Notes: generated by a model not told the origin, from the letters alone. DNA of 64,000 nucleotides from Beijerinckiaceae bacterium (GCA_025458025.1 JALOTF010000002.1:28004-92003), one strand, 5' to 3'. Numbered from the stretch's first letter, positions 41,593-54,060 are shown. A program made the numbers and translations.

Positions 41593-41792
41593 GGAAACGG
41601 GTGGCAGGTTCATTGCGGAACTTCTCGGCGAAGTCAACGGGCAATTCGCGGCGATGTACAAGTTGATGTCGCGAGCCGGCCTTGCCCCCCGCGGCCTCGC
41701 TCGGATAGAGGTGAAGCCGCAATGCTCGCGTCGCGCCGCCGTTTCCTCCGGGAAATGAATTCCGTTTCGGAAATCTGTTTGGGACCTTCTCG

Positions 41793-42068
41793 ATGAATCC
41801 GCTGCTCTGGCTCTTCGATACCGTCGTCTCGCTCTACATCTGGATGGTGGTCGGACAGGCCGTGCTGAGCCTGCTGATTGGCTTTGGCATCGTGAATGCC
41901 CGCCAGCCGCTTGTCTCGTCGATCGGGGAGTTTCTCTATCGCGTTACCGAGCCGGCTTTGGCGCCCATTCGCCGGCGCATGCCGAATCTCGGCCCGGTGG
42001 ATATCTCGCCGATGGTTCTCATCATCGGCCTGCTGTTCCTGATGCGCCTCGTGCACTGGGTGTTCTGA
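41793..42068 (+). CDS. YggT family protein
   Basis: 91 aa; LYRVTEPALAPIRRRMPNLGPVDISPMVLIIGL. Confidence 0.92.
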   Translation: MNPLLWLFDTVVSLYIWMVVGQAVLSLLIGFGIVNARQPLVSSIGEFLYRVTEPALAPIRRRMPNLGPVDISPMVLIIGLLFLMRLVHWVF

Positions 42069-42092
42069 GCCCAGTGCGCAACCGCCCGGGGC

Positions 42093-42698
42093 TTGCGAAG
42101 CGCGCGTGCCTCGGTCACTCTCTTCCGGCTGCAACGGGAGGAGCGGATGATGATGCGTCGGGGAGGGGTCGCGCTCGCTGCGGCCATCATGGGAATTCTG
42201 GCCGTTCCGGGCCATGCGCAGAATGCGGGTGATGCGACCTTCACGCGCGTGGCGCTGCCGGCTGATTTCGCCAAGGGCTTCAAGCTTTACGACAAGGTCG
42301 ACAAGCCCGACCGCAAGATCGTGCGCTATCTCTACATCAATCCGCAGGCGCTGGCGGCCGTGAAACCGGGCGAGCCCTTCCCGGATGGCACAATCCTGGT
42401 GATGGCCGATCACGATGTCGCGCTGGAAGCGGGCGGCACGCCGATCAAGGGGGCTGATGGTCGGTTGCAGCCCACGCAGCGCCTGCGCGCCATCGCCGTG
42501 ATGGAAAAGCGCGCGGGCTGGGGCGAGACCAATCTCTTCCCCACCGACAAGGATAACGGCGATTGGGAATATGCCTCCTTCAAGGCGGATGGCGCGCCCA
42601 ACCCCATCAAGCTCGACAATTGCTATGCCTGCCACCTGCCGCAGAAGGGGCTGGATTTCACCTTCTCGGGCCAGAAAATCTACGATCTGAAGAAATGA
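42093..42698 (+). CDS. Cytochrome P460 family protein
   Basis: Signal peptide, VRYLYINPQAL, DNCYACHLPQKGLDFTFS with a CxxCH heme motif; start may be one or two codons downstream. Confidence 0.8.
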   Translation: MRSARASVTLFRLQREERMMMRRGGVALAAAIMGILAVPGHAQNAGDATFTRVALPADFAKGFKLYDKVDKPDRKIVRYLYINPQALAAVKPGEPFPDGTILVMADHDVALEAGGTPIKGADGRLQPTQRLRAIAVMEKRAGWGETNLFPTDKDNGDWEYASFKADGAPNPIKLDNCYACHLPQKGLDFTFSGQKIYDLKK

Positions 42699-43033
42699 AC
42701 CCCGCCGCCGGGGCGGGTTTTCTCCGGGCCGATGGCGAGGGAACGCTGGTGTTCCTTCGCCTGACGCCGCGCGGCGGTCGCGATGCGCTCGAGGGGGTCG
42801 AAACCCTCGCGGATGGCCGTGCGGTGCTCATGGCCCGCGTGCGCGCCGTGCCCGAGGATGGCCGCGCCAATGCCGCCATCGAGAAGCTTCTGGCACAGGA
42901 ATTGGGCCTTCCTGCCCGCGCGATTCGCATTGTGGCGGGTGCGACCTCGCGCCTCAAGACGATCCGCATCAATGAGGCGTATCAGGATGTGCAGAAAAAA
43001 CTGGCGCGCCGGGGCGTGGTGCCGCAAGGCTGA
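42695..43033 (+). CDS. DUF167/YggU family protein
   Basis: LRLTPRGGRDALEG...VRAVPEDGRANAAIEKLLA; ATGA overlap with the cytochrome gene. Confidence 0.9.
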   Translation: MNPAAGAGFLRADGEGTLVFLRLTPRGGRDALEGVETLADGRAVLMARVRAVPEDGRANAAIEKLLAQELGLPARAIRIVAGATSRLKTIRINEAYQDVQKKLARRGVVPQG

Positions 43034-43156
43034 GGTCCGACCAAGGTCGTGCCGCTCAGACATTGCAGTGCGGCAGAGTTTTCGCTAACGGACCCCATTG
43101 TTCCGTTTTCACAACGTCTTTGTGTCACGACACGAAGACCAGACTTGGAAAACCCG

Positions 43157-43549
43157 ATGCCGCGCACCTCTCCGGCCCAGCGCCCGCTTTCTCCGCACCT
43201 CCAGATCTACAAACCGACGATTACCATGGTGATGTCGGTTCTGCATCGCGTCACGGGTGCGGCCCTGTTCTTCGGCACCCTGCTGGTGGTGGCGATGCTC
43301 GTCGCGCTTGCGGCCGGCAAGGATGCCTATGGCGTGGTGCAGGCGATCTACGGATCGTGGATCGGCAAGCTCGTGCTGTTCGGCTACACCTGGGCGCTGT
43401 TCCACCACATGTTCGGCGGCCTGCGTCATCTCATCTGGGATACCGGCGCGATGTTCGACCGCGAGGCGCGGATGAAGCTCGGCTGGGCGACGCTCATCGG
43501 CTCGGTGGGGCTCACCCTGCTGGTCTGGGCGCTGGTTCTGATGCGCTGA
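43157..43549 (+). CDS. sdhC: Succinate dehydrogenase cytochrome b556 subunit
   Basis: RPLSPHLQIYKPTITMVMSVLHRVTG; FHHMFGGLRHLIWD. Confidence 0.95.
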   Translation: MPRTSPAQRPLSPHLQIYKPTITMVMSVLHRVTGAALFFGTLLVVAMLVALAAGKDAYGVVQAIYGSWIGKLVLFGYTWALFHHMFGGLRHLIWDTGAMFDREARMKLGWATLIGSVGLTLLVWALVLMR

Positions 43550-43561
43550 GGGGGATGAACC

Positions 43562-43957
43562 ATGTCACATAATCCGAATTCCATTCGCACCCCTCTCGCC
43601 CGCGTTCGTGGCCTTGGTGCTGCGAAATCCGGCACCGGCCATTTCTGGATGCAGCGCCTGACGGCGGTCGCGAATATCCCGCTGACCTTCGCCATGGTGG
43701 TGATCGTGGTGATGCTCGCGAAGCTCGATTATGCCGGCGCCCGCGCGCTGGTGGCGAACCCGCTGGTCGGCATCCTGCTCATCGCCTTCCTCGTCTCGGC
43801 GCTGCTGCATATGCGCCTCGGCATGCAGGTGATCATCGAGGATTACGTCCATGAGGAGGGGAAGAAGATCGTGCTCATCCTCCTCAACACCTTTTTCGCG
43901 GTGCTGATGGGGCTCGCCTCCATCTACGCCATCCTCCGCATCGGCTTCGGCAGCTGA
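43562..43957 (+). CDS. sdhD: Succinate dehydrogenase membrane anchor subunit
   Basis: [40 protein letters not shown]. Confidence 0.94.
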   Translation: MSHNPNSIRTPLARVRGLGAAKSGTGHFWMQRLTAVANIPLTFAMVVIVVMLAKLDYAGARALVANPLVGILLIAFLVSALLHMRLGMQVIIEDYVHEEGKKIVLILLNTFFAVLMGLASIYAILRIGFGS

Positions 43958-43994
43958 GCGGTTCGTTTCGGAATTTCGGCAGGGAACCTGTTTC

Positions 43995-45833
43995 ATGGCA
44001 ACGAAGGACGCGAAAGCGAAGGGCACGTTCGAGATCAACGGACGCGCCTATCCGGTCACCGATCACACTTTCGACGTGGTGGTGGTGGGTGCGGGCGGTG
44101 CGGGTCTGCGCGCCACGGTCGGCTGCTCGCAGGCCGGCCTGCGCACGGCATGCATCACCAAGGTGTTCCCCACCCGCTCGCATACGGTGGCGGCGCAGGG
44201 CGGCGTGGCCGCAGCGCTTGGCAATATGGGCCAGGACGAGTGGAAGTGGCACATGTACGACACCGTGAAGGGGTCGGACTGGCTGGGCGACCAGGATGCC
44301 ATCGAATATCTCTGCCGGAACGCGCCGGCCGCCGTTTACGAACTCGAGCATTGGGGCGTGCCCTTCTCGCGCACCGAAGAGGGCAAGATCTACCAGCGCC
44401 CCTTCGGCGGCATGACCACCGATTACGGCAATGGCCCGCCGGCCCAGCGCACCTGCGCGGCGGCTGACCGCACGGGACACGCCATTCTCCACACGCTCTA
44501 TGGCCAGGCCCTGCGGAACTCGACCGAGTTCTTCATCGAGTATTTCGCCATCGACCTGATCATGGATCAGGAAGGCGTGTGCCGTGGCGTCGTCGCCATG
44601 AAGATGGATGACGGCACGATCCACCGCTTCCGCTCGCAGCTCTGCATCCTCGCGACGGGTGGTTATGGCCGCGCGTACTTCTCCGCCACCTCGGCGCATA
44701 CCTGCACGGGCGATGGCAATGCGATGGTTTTGCGCGCCGGCTTGCCGCTTCAGGATATGGAATTCGTGCAGTTCCACCCCACCGGCATCTATGGCGCGGG
44801 CTGCCTCATCACCGAGGGCGCGCGCGGCGAGGGCGGTTACCTCACCAATGCCGGCGGCGAGCGCTTCATGGAGCGCTATGCGCCCTCCGTGAAGGATCTC
44901 GCCCCGCGTGACATGGTTTCGCGCGCGATGACCATGGAAATCCGCGAGGGCCGTGGTGTCGGCAAGAGTGGCGACCACATCCACCTGCATCTCGAGCATC
45001 TCGACCCCGCGATCCTGCATGCCCGCCTGCCGGGCATTTCGGAAAGCGCGAAGATCTTCGCGGGCGTGGACGTGACGAAGGAGCCGATCCCGGTTCTGCC
45101 GACCGTGCATTACAACATGGGCGGCATCCAGACGAACTATCACGGCGAAGTCGTCACCATGAAGGGCGGTAACCCGGATACCATCGTCCCGGGTCTGATG
45201 GCCGTGGGCGAAGCGGCCTGCGTGTCCGTGCATGGCGCGAACCGCCTCGGCTCGAACTCGCTGATCGACCTCGTGGTGTTCGGTCGCGCGGCTGGCCTGC
45301 GCGCCGCCGAACTGGTGACCGCCGGTGCGAAGCAGCCGGAACTGCCGGCCGATTCGGCGGATCTCTCGCTCGGTCGCCTTGACCATTACCGCTATGCGAA
45401 TGGTGGCACCTCCACCGCCGAGCTTCGGTTGCGCATGCAGAAGACCATGCAGGCGAACTGCGCGGTCTATCGCACGGGCGAGACGCTGGAAGAAGGCTCG
45501 AAGCTCATCCACGAGGTGTGGAAGGGCATCGAGGACATCAAGGTCACGGATCGCAGCCTCGTCTGGAATTCCGACCTGCTGGAAACGCTCGAATTCGACA
45601 ACCTCATCGTTCAGGCGGTGGTGACGATGGATTCCGCCGTGAACCGCACGGAATCGCGTGGCGCGCATGCCCGCGAGGATTTCCCGGATCGCGACGACAA
45701 GACCTGGATGAAGCACACGCTCGCCTGGATGGATGAGAACAAGCGCTCGGTGACGATCGATTATCGCCCGGTGCATTCCTACACCATGTCGAACGACGTA
45801 CAGACCATTCCGCCGAAGCAGCGCGTTTATTGA
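43995..45833 (+). CDS. sdhA: Succinate dehydrogenase flavoprotein subunit
   Basis: [52 protein letters not shown]. Confidence 0.98.
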   Translation: MATKDAKAKGTFEINGRAYPVTDHTFDVVVVGAGGAGLRATVGCSQAGLRTACITKVFPTRSHTVAAQGGVAAALGNMGQDEWKWHMYDTVKGSDWLGDQDAIEYLCRNAPAAVYELEHWGVPFSRTEEGKIYQRPFGGMTTDYGNGPPAQRTCAAADRTGHAILHTLYGQALRNSTEFFIEYFAIDLIMDQEGVCRGVVAMKMDDGTIHRFRSQLCILATGGYGRAYFSATSAHTCTGDGNAMVLRAGLPLQDMEFVQFHPTGIYGAGCLITEGARGEGGYLTNAGGERFMERYAPSVKDLAPRDMVSRAMTMEIREGRGVGKSGDHIHLHLEHLDPAILHARLPGISESAKIFAGVDVTKEPIPVLPTVHYNMGGIQTNYHGEVVTMKGGNPDTIVPGLMAVGEAACVSVHGANRLGSNSLIDLVVFGRAAGLRAAELVTAGAKQPELPADSADLSLGRLDHYRYANGGTSTAELRLRMQKTMQANCAVYRTGETLEEGSKLIHEVWKGIEDIKVTDRSLVWNSDLLETLEFDNLIVQAVVTMDSAVNRTESRGAHAREDFPDRDDKTWMKHTLAWMDENKRSVTIDYRPVHSYTMSNDVQTIPPKQRVY

Positions 45834-45843
45834 GGAACCTGCA

Positions 45844-46623
45844 ATGGCCCAGTTTCAACTCCCCAAGAATTCCCGCCTGACCGAAGGCAAGACCTGGCCG
45901 AAGCCTGCGGGTGCCAACAACCTGCGCGAATTCCGCATCTATCGCTGGGATCCGGATGGCGAGAGCAATCCGCGCGTCGATACCTATTTCGTCGATCTCG
46001 ACGATTGTGGCCCGATGATTCTCGACGCGATCATCTGGATCAAGAACAAGATCGATCCCACGCTGACCTTCCGTCGCTCCTGCCGCGAGGGCATTTGCGG
46101 CTCCTGCGCGATGAATATCGACGGGGCCAACACCCTCGCCTGCACCAAGGGCATGGAGGAGATCGACGGTCCGGTTCGCATCTATCCGCTGCCGCATATG
46201 CCGGTGGTGAAAGATCTCGTGCCGGATCTCACCCGCTTTTACGCCCAGCACGCCTCCATCGAGCCGTGGCTCAAGACCTCGACGCCTGCGCCGGAGAATG
46301 AGTGGAAGCAGGCCCCGGTGGACCGCGAGAAGCTCGACGGTCTCTATGAGTGCATTCTCTGCGCCTGCTGCTCCACCTCTTGCCCCAGCTATTGGTGGAA
46401 TGGCGATCGCTATCTCGGCCCGGCGGCCCTGCTGCAGGCCTATCGCTGGCTGATCGACAGCCGCGATGAAGCGACCGGCGAGCGGCTCGACAATCTGGAA
46501 GACCCCTTCCGGCTTTATCGCTGCCACACGATCATGAATTGCTCCAACGCTTGCCCCAAGGGCCTCAATCCGGCCAAGGCGATTGCGGAGATCAAGAAGA
46601 TGATGGTGGCGCGTCAGTTCTGA
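45844..46623 (+). CDS. sdhB: Succinate dehydrogenase iron-sulfur subunit
   Basis: [50 protein letters not shown]. Confidence 0.98.
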   Translation: MAQFQLPKNSRLTEGKTWPKPAGANNLREFRIYRWDPDGESNPRVDTYFVDLDDCGPMILDAIIWIKNKIDPTLTFRRSCREGICGSCAMNIDGANTLACTKGMEEIDGPVRIYPLPHMPVVKDLVPDLTRFYAQHASIEPWLKTSTPAPENEWKQAPVDREKLDGLYECILCACCSTSCPSYWWNGDRYLGPAALLQAYRWLIDSRDEATGERLDNLEDPFRLYRCHTIMNCSNACPKGLNPAKAIAEIKKMMVARQF

Positions 46624-46646
46624 TGGGTGCGCGCTCCTCAGTTCTC

Positions 46647-46676
46647 AAAAAGCCGCCTCCGGGCGGCTTTTTTTTA
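46647..46676. terminator. Bidirectional terminator between sdhB and MAPEG gene
   Basis: AAAAAGCCGCC-TCCG-GGCGGCTTTTTTTT, A- and T-flanked hairpin between convergent genes. Confidence 0.9.
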
Positions 46677-47057
46677 TTTGCCCGCCGCCGCCGTGCCGAA
46701 CAAGCCGATGATGCAGAGGATGCCTACTATCCAGCAGAGCGAGCGCAGCGTCGCGCGGTCCGTGAGATAGCAGGCGGTATAGGCGATGCGCGCGGCAATC
46801 GCGGCAATGGCGAGAAGGTTCACCGTCGCGTTGCCGCCGCTGCGCATCTCGGCAATGATCACCGCGGCAGCGAAGAAGGGAAAGAATTCAAAATGGTTTT
46901 GGTGCGCGGCATAGGCCCTGGCCTGAAAGCCCTGAAGCCCGGCTGCCCATTGGCGCGGGTGATTGTTGTCGTATCCGCGGGCTGAAAACTTGGCGAAGCC
47001 CACCGTAGCATAGGGCAGGAGCCCGGCCACCAGCAACATCCAGAATGAAAAAGCCAT
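46674..47057 (-). CDS. MAPEG family membrane protein
   Basis: QRWAAGLQGFQARAYAAHQNHFEFFPFFAAAVIIAE-type motif; start chosen inside ORF 46674..47108. Confidence 0.87.
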   Translation of the reverse strand: MAFSFWMLLVAGLLPYATVGFAKFSARGYDNNHPRQWAAGLQGFQARAYAAHQNHFEFFPFFAAAVIIAEMRSGGNATVNLLAIAAIAARIAYTACYLTDRATLRSLCWIVGILCIIGLFGTAAAGK

Positions 47058-47210
47058 TTTTTGTCCTCGATTTCTTGGTTTTACGATTTGGTATCCAGAT
47101 TGGAGCATTTTCGGGCGACTTGAATTCCGGTTCGCGCCAACAAATATGCGCCCAACCAGACACGAAGAGCGTTTTCATCCGAAAACGCCGGAGATGACGG
47201 TCTTCTCGCG

Positions 47211-47924
47211 ATGCTCCCGCACCGGAGCGGAGATTTTCCGGAGGGTTCGATGCCGGCCAAGGCCCCTTTCCTGTTTCGCGCTGCTGCGCTGACAGTTCCG
47301 CTGACCTTTCTCGTCGCTTGCGATTCCAGCCAGCGCTTCGGCGGATACATGCCGGGCGGCGGCCAGATGACGCGCACAGCACCCGCTTCACCGCCCCCGC
47401 CGCTCACGGCTGCACCGAGTGTCGATGACGCCGATACGCAGACCCTGCCGCCTCCTCCGGGCTCCGGCGCGGTCGTCGGCACTGCCCCGCTTTCGCCGCC
47501 GCCCTCACCGAGCCTCACGACCGGCTTGCCGCCGGCACCAGGCACGGCGGCGCCTGCGCCCGGCGGTGTGGCAACCGCGCCGGGCAACCTGCCGCGCGTC
47601 GCGACTGCGCCCGCTACGCCTTCGGTTCCCGCCGCTGCCCCCAGCCGCACGAGCGTCACCGGCAACTGGTCCCTGATGGAATCCGCCGGAAATCGCTGCC
47701 GCATCACGCTCTCCAGCGCGCCAAAGCTCGATCTTTACGGCGCGGGCACCAATGGCTGCAAGGCGACCGAATTGCAGCGCGTGAACGCCTGGGAACTCAG
47801 CGGATCGGAAGTGATCCTTTATGAATCCGGTGGCGCGGTGGTCGCGCGGCTGCGGCAATCGGGCGATGGCGGCTTCGCTGGCGTCTCCACGCGTTCCGGC
47901 GCGCCGGTCACGATGTCGAAGTAA
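47211..47924 (+). CDS. AprI/Inh-like metalloprotease inhibitor lipoprotein
   Basis: Lipobox-like FLVAC, long P/A/G-rich linker, then GNWSLMESAGNRCRITLSS...GCKATELQRVNAWELSGSEVILYESGG. Confidence 0.75.
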   Translation: MLPHRSGDFPEGSMPAKAPFLFRAAALTVPLTFLVACDSSQRFGGYMPGGGQMTRTAPASPPPPLTAAPSVDDADTQTLPPPPGSGAVVGTAPLSPPPSPSLTTGLPPAPGTAAPAPGGVATAPGNLPRVATAPATPSVPAAAPSRTSVTGNWSLMESAGNRCRITLSSAPKLDLYGAGTNGCKATELQRVNAWELSGSEVILYESGGAVVARLRQSGDGGFAGVSTRSGAPVTMSK

Positions 47925-48001
47925 TCCCTTCGACGAGGGGGCGTTTCGTCCCTTTGCAGGCCGGACTTTCTGCCCTAAAGGCGGAATGTTCAGGAATTGC
48001 C

Positions 48002-49177
48002 ATGCCCGGTCCCATCCAAACGCGCTATCAGGCCCTTGTCGCGGAAGGCCGTCTTGATGCCGACCCCGCGCAGGCCCGGATTGTCGCGACGCTCGACCAA
48101 CTCACCGAACGGCTGGAGGCGCATCGCCTCGCGCGTAAGGGGTCGGCGCTGGGCTGGTTGTTCGGGCGGAAGCAGAAACCGGAGCCGCTGAAGGGCCTCT
48201 ATCTCTGGGGTTCCGTCGGGCGTGGCAAGACCATGCTGATGGATCTCTTCCACGAGAATCTCAGCGTGCGGCGCAAAAGGCGCGCGCATTTCCATGCCTT
48301 CATGGCGGATGTGCATGCGCGCATCCATGCCTATCGCCAGAAGCTGAAGACGGGCGAGGTGAAGGGAGGCGACCCCATCATTCCCGTGGCCGAGCAGCTG
48401 GCCGAAGAAAGCTGGGTGCTCTGCTTCGATGAGTTCTCCGTCACGGATATCGCCGATGCGATGATCCTCGGGCGTCTGTTCGAGGCCTTGTTCGCGCGCG
48501 GCGTGGTGCTCGTCGCGACCTCCAACGTGGAGCCCTCGCGGCTTTACGAAAACGGCCTCAACCGCGCGCTCTTCCTGCCCTTCGTGAACCTGATCCAGAA
48601 CCGGCTCGACATCATCCGGCTCGATGCGCGCACGGATTACCGGATGGAGAAGCTTCAGGGGCGCAAGGTCTATCATGCGCCCGCCGGCATGGCCTCGGAG
48701 GAGGCCCTGGACCAGGCCTTCGCTGATCTTTCTGCCGGCGCGCGGGTGCATAAGCGGGTTTTCGATCTGGGCGGCCGGGAACTGGTGGTAGAGCGCGCGG
48801 CAGGTGGCGTGGGCCGTTTCAGCTTCGACGAACTCTGCGCGCGCCCACTGGGATCGCTGGATTTTCTCGCGATTGCGCGGAATTTTCACACGGTGATCCT
48901 GGAAAACATCCCGCGCCTCACCTTCGAACGGCGCAACGAGGCCAAGCGCTTCATCACGCTGATCGACATTCTCTACGAGCATCACGTGAAGCTGATTTGT
49001 TCGGCGGCGGCGATGCCGGACAAGCTTTACAAGGCCGAACTCGGCCACGAGGCTTTCGAATTCGACCGCACCATTTCGCGCCTCACCGAGATGCAATCCG
49101 AGAGCTATCTCGCCCTGCCGCATGGCCGGGCGGATAGCGAGGCGAGCGGCAATTCCACCGGGCTCGTCGAGACATGA
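48002..49177 (+). CDS. zapE: Cell division protein ZapE / AFG1-like ATPase
   Basis: GLYLWGSVGRGKTMLMDLF, LCFDEFSVTDIADAMILGRLF, VATSNVEPSRLYENGLNR. Confidence 0.95.
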   Translation: MPGPIQTRYQALVAEGRLDADPAQARIVATLDQLTERLEAHRLARKGSALGWLFGRKQKPEPLKGLYLWGSVGRGKTMLMDLFHENLSVRRKRRAHFHAFMADVHARIHAYRQKLKTGEVKGGDPIIPVAEQLAEESWVLCFDEFSVTDIADAMILGRLFEALFARGVVLVATSNVEPSRLYENGLNRALFLPFVNLIQNRLDIIRLDARTDYRMEKLQGRKVYHAPAGMASEEALDQAFADLSAGARVHKRVFDLGGRELVVERAAGGVGRFSFDELCARPLGSLDFLAIARNFHTVILENIPRLTFERRNEAKRFITLIDILYEHHVKLICSAAAMPDKLYKAELGHEAFEFDRTISRLTEMQSESYLALPHGRADSEASGNSTGLVET

Positions 49178-49764
49178 GCCGCGCGCCAGAAGCCACGCGA
49201 TCGCGCCTGATCGCCGCGGCCACCGCGGAAATCCGCAAGATCGGTCCGCGACGCATGACCGTGCTGCATGTCGCGGGCGGGCTGGGCATGAGCCATGCGA
49301 ATGTCTATCGGCATTTTCCGGACAAGACGGCCCTCATCGATGCCGTGCTCAATGGCTGGCTAAAGGGGCTGGAGCAGCGCCTCGGCGAGATTGTCGAAGG
49401 GCCGGACCCGGCAGATGACAAGCTCGAACGTTATTTCGCGACCCTCTCGCGCGCCTATGCCGAAACACTGCGCGACGACCCCGCGATCTTCCGCCTTCTG
49501 GCTGAGCCGGAACCGGATGCGGATGAGCCCGCACGCCATCGCCAGCGGATCATCCAGCAGGTCGGGCGCATTGTGGAGGAGGGTATGTCTACCCGCCTTT
49601 TCGCGGGCAGCGAGGCCCGCCGCTCAGCCCAACTGGCGCTTGATCTTGCCCATCGCTTTGTCGATGCGCGCGCGGTGCTGCTAACGGGTGACGATCCGTC
49701 ATCCGATGCGCGCCGCGACCGGGCCATCCGGGCTGTCATCCGCTCTCTCGGCAGCCGAAAATAA
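49174..49764 (+). CDS. TetR family transcriptional regulator
   Basis: N-terminal HTH TRSRLIAAATAEIRKIGPRRMTVLHVAGGLGMSHANVYRHFPDKTALIDAVL; 4-nt overlap with zapE. Confidence 0.92.
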   Translation: MSRAPEATRSRLIAAATAEIRKIGPRRMTVLHVAGGLGMSHANVYRHFPDKTALIDAVLNGWLKGLEQRLGEIVEGPDPADDKLERYFATLSRAYAETLRDDPAIFRLLAEPEPDADEPARHRQRIIQQVGRIVEEGMSTRLFAGSEARRSAQLALDLAHRFVDARAVLLTGDDPSSDARRDRAIRAVIRSLGSRK

Positions 49765-49926
49765 GAGACAAATAACAAACTTTGATATTTGTAACAATTG
49801 TTCTTTTGTTAGGATTTGCGAAATTTTCCGACGTGTTTCGTCTTAACACGCTGATTTCATTTGTTCCTCTAAATCGTTTCTCCTGAAATCATCGGCCATG
49901 CGACCATTGGACCGACGCATTCGTGA

Positions 49927-51090
<1,164 letters not shown>

Positions 51091-51110
51091 GGCGGACGGG
51101 ACGAGGCGGC

Positions 51111-51134
51111 GGGCATCCCGCTTTCGGGATGCCC
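51111..51134. other. Perfect 10-bp stem-loop in the mdh-sucC intergenic region
   Basis: GGGCATCCCG-CTTT-CGGGATGCCC, no following T-run. Confidence 0.85.
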
Positions 51135-51180
51135 GGTCGCATCAAGCCCATTGCCGAATGCCACTCCGAAGGAATTTCAC

Positions 51181-52374
<1,194 letters not shown>

Positions 52375-52382
52375 GCGTTTAA

Positions 52383-52814
52383 ATGAGGGGCGTACTCATC
52401 CTTGCTAGTTTTTGGTTTCTTGGTTCGGCTGCCTGTGCAGCCGAGTTAAGTATCAAGTGCGGCGCGATGAATGGGTATTCTACCTTTGTTGCCACTGAAT
52501 TGCGTCCTGCAGAGCTACGTCCTGACGCATTACTAAACGGCTCCTACCGTTTCGTTGTTTCGTCGAGTCGAGGTCTGTTTAGAGCCTTTTTCGAATCGGC
52601 GGAGAGCGTAGTCGAAAGAAAAATTGACGACTCGATTGTCGTCAATGGGGGCAATACAATAGTTCTTCGTGGCAAAAATGAAAATGTAGAACAAAAGTTT
52701 TACATAAATGTCGTCAACTCAAGATTTCGTATGGTTTATGTCAGTGAAGTAAAGATGCTTAGCGGTGAAATACAGCTGGGTATTTATGCTGCTGACTGTC
52801 AGAAAACTGGCTGA
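52383..52814 (+). CDS. Uncharacterised secreted protein between sucC and sucD
   Basis: 143 aa with signal peptide [20 protein letters not shown]; noticeably A/T-rich with TTA, CTA, ATA, AGA codons; 8 nt after sucC and 12 nt before sucD. Confidence 0.75.
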   Translation: MRGVLILASFWFLGSAACAAELSIKCGAMNGYSTFVATELRPAELRPDALLNGSYRFVVSSSRGLFRAFFESAESVVERKIDDSIVVNGGNTIVLRGKNENVEQKFYINVVNSRFRMVYVSEVKMLSGEIQLGIYAADCQKTG

Positions 52815-52826
52815 CTGGAGAGCAAA

Positions 52827-53714
52827 GTGGCCATTCTCATCAACGCGAATACCAAGGTCATCTGCCAGGGCTTTACCGGCAAGAACGGGACCTTCCACTC
52901 CGAACAGGCGATTGCCTATGGCACCAAGATGGTCGGCGGCACCTCGCCGGGCAAAGGCGGTTCCACGCATCTCGGCCTGCCGGTCTTCGACACCGTGGCC
53001 GAAGCGCGCGACAAGACCGGCGCTGACGCCTCGGTGATCTACGTGCCCCCGCCGGGTGCCGCGGATGCGATTTGCGAAGCCATCCAGGCAGAAATCCCGC
53101 TTATCGTCTGCATCACGGAAGGCATTCCGGTGCAGGACATGATCAAGGTGAAGCGCGCGCTCGATGGCTCAAAGTCGCGTCTCATCGGCCCGAACTGCCC
53201 GGGCGTGATGACCGCCGGCGAGTGCAAGATCGGCATCATGCCGGGCAACATCTTCAAGCGCGGCAATGTCGGCATCGTCTCGCGCTCCGGCACGCTGACC
53301 TATGAAGCGGTGTTCCAGACCACGCAGGAAGGCCTGGGACAGACCACCGCGGTCGGCATCGGCGGCGACCCGGTGAAGGGCACCGAATACATCGACATGC
53401 TGGAAAAGTTCCTCGCGGACCCCGAGACCCAGTCGATCATCATGATCGGCGAAATCGGCGGCTCGGCCGAGGAAGAAGCCGCGCAGTTCATCGCGGATGA
53501 GGCGAAGCGTGGCCGCAAGAAGCCGATGGTCGGCTTCATCGCGGGCCGCACGGCGCCTCCGGGCCGTCGCATGGGCCATGCCGGCGCGATCATCGCGGGC
53601 GGCAAGGGCGGCGCGGAAGACAAGATCGCCGCGATGGAAGCCGCGGGTATCCGCGTCTCGCCATCGCCGGCGCGCCTTGGAAAAACCCTCGTCGAGGTTC
53701 TCAAGGGCAAGTGA
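52827..53714 (+). CDS. sucD: Succinate-CoA ligase subunit alpha
   Basis: GTG start; [64 protein letters not shown]. Confidence 0.97.
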   Translation: MAILINANTKVICQGFTGKNGTFHSEQAIAYGTKMVGGTSPGKGGSTHLGLPVFDTVAEARDKTGADASVIYVPPPGAADAICEAIQAEIPLIVCITEGIPVQDMIKVKRALDGSKSRLIGPNCPGVMTAGECKIGIMPGNIFKRGNVGIVSRSGTLTYEAVFQTTQEGLGQTTAVGIGGDPVKGTEYIDMLEKFLADPETQSIIMIGEIGGSAEEEAAQFIADEAKRGRKKPMVGFIAGRTAPPGRRMGHAGAIIAGGKGGAEDKIAAMEAAGIRVSPSPARLGKTLVEVLKGK

Positions 53715-53718
53715 TGCG

Positions 53719-54060
53719 ATGCGCATGACGGATATCCCCTTCGGCACGACCGACTGGAGCGACATCCCCGTGACCCGCCACCCGGCGGAAGCGGGCGAGG
53801 CACTCTGGCGGACCCGACATTTCGGGCCGGAGGGGAACCCAATCCGCGTGCGCATGGTCGAATACACGCCGGGCTATGTTTCGGACCATTGGTGCGAAAA
53901 GGGCCATGTTCTGCTGTGCCTGGAGGGTGAACTGGAAACCACCCTCGCCGATGGCCGGCATTACGTGCTCAAGCCCGGCATGAGCTATCAGGTCGCCGAT
54001 GGCGCGGAGCCGCATCGCTCCGTTTCGCCCAAAGGCGCCAAACTCTTCATTGTCGACTGA
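53719..54060 (+). CDS. DHCW-motif cupin family protein
   Basis: FGTTDWSDIPVTRHPAEAGEALWRT...YVSDHWCEKGHVLLCLEGEL; 4 nt after sucD. Confidence 0.85.
   Translation: MRMTDIPFGTTDWSDIPVTRHPAEAGEALWRTRHFGPEGNPIRVRMVEYTPGYVSDHWCEKGHVLLCLEGELETTLADGRHYVLKPGMSYQVADGAEPHRSVSPKGAKLFIVD

Noticed and set aside
43884-45776. 630-aa minus-strand ORF
   Set aside because: Exactly antisense to sdhA, with low-complexity R/H/A-rich translation; not a gene.
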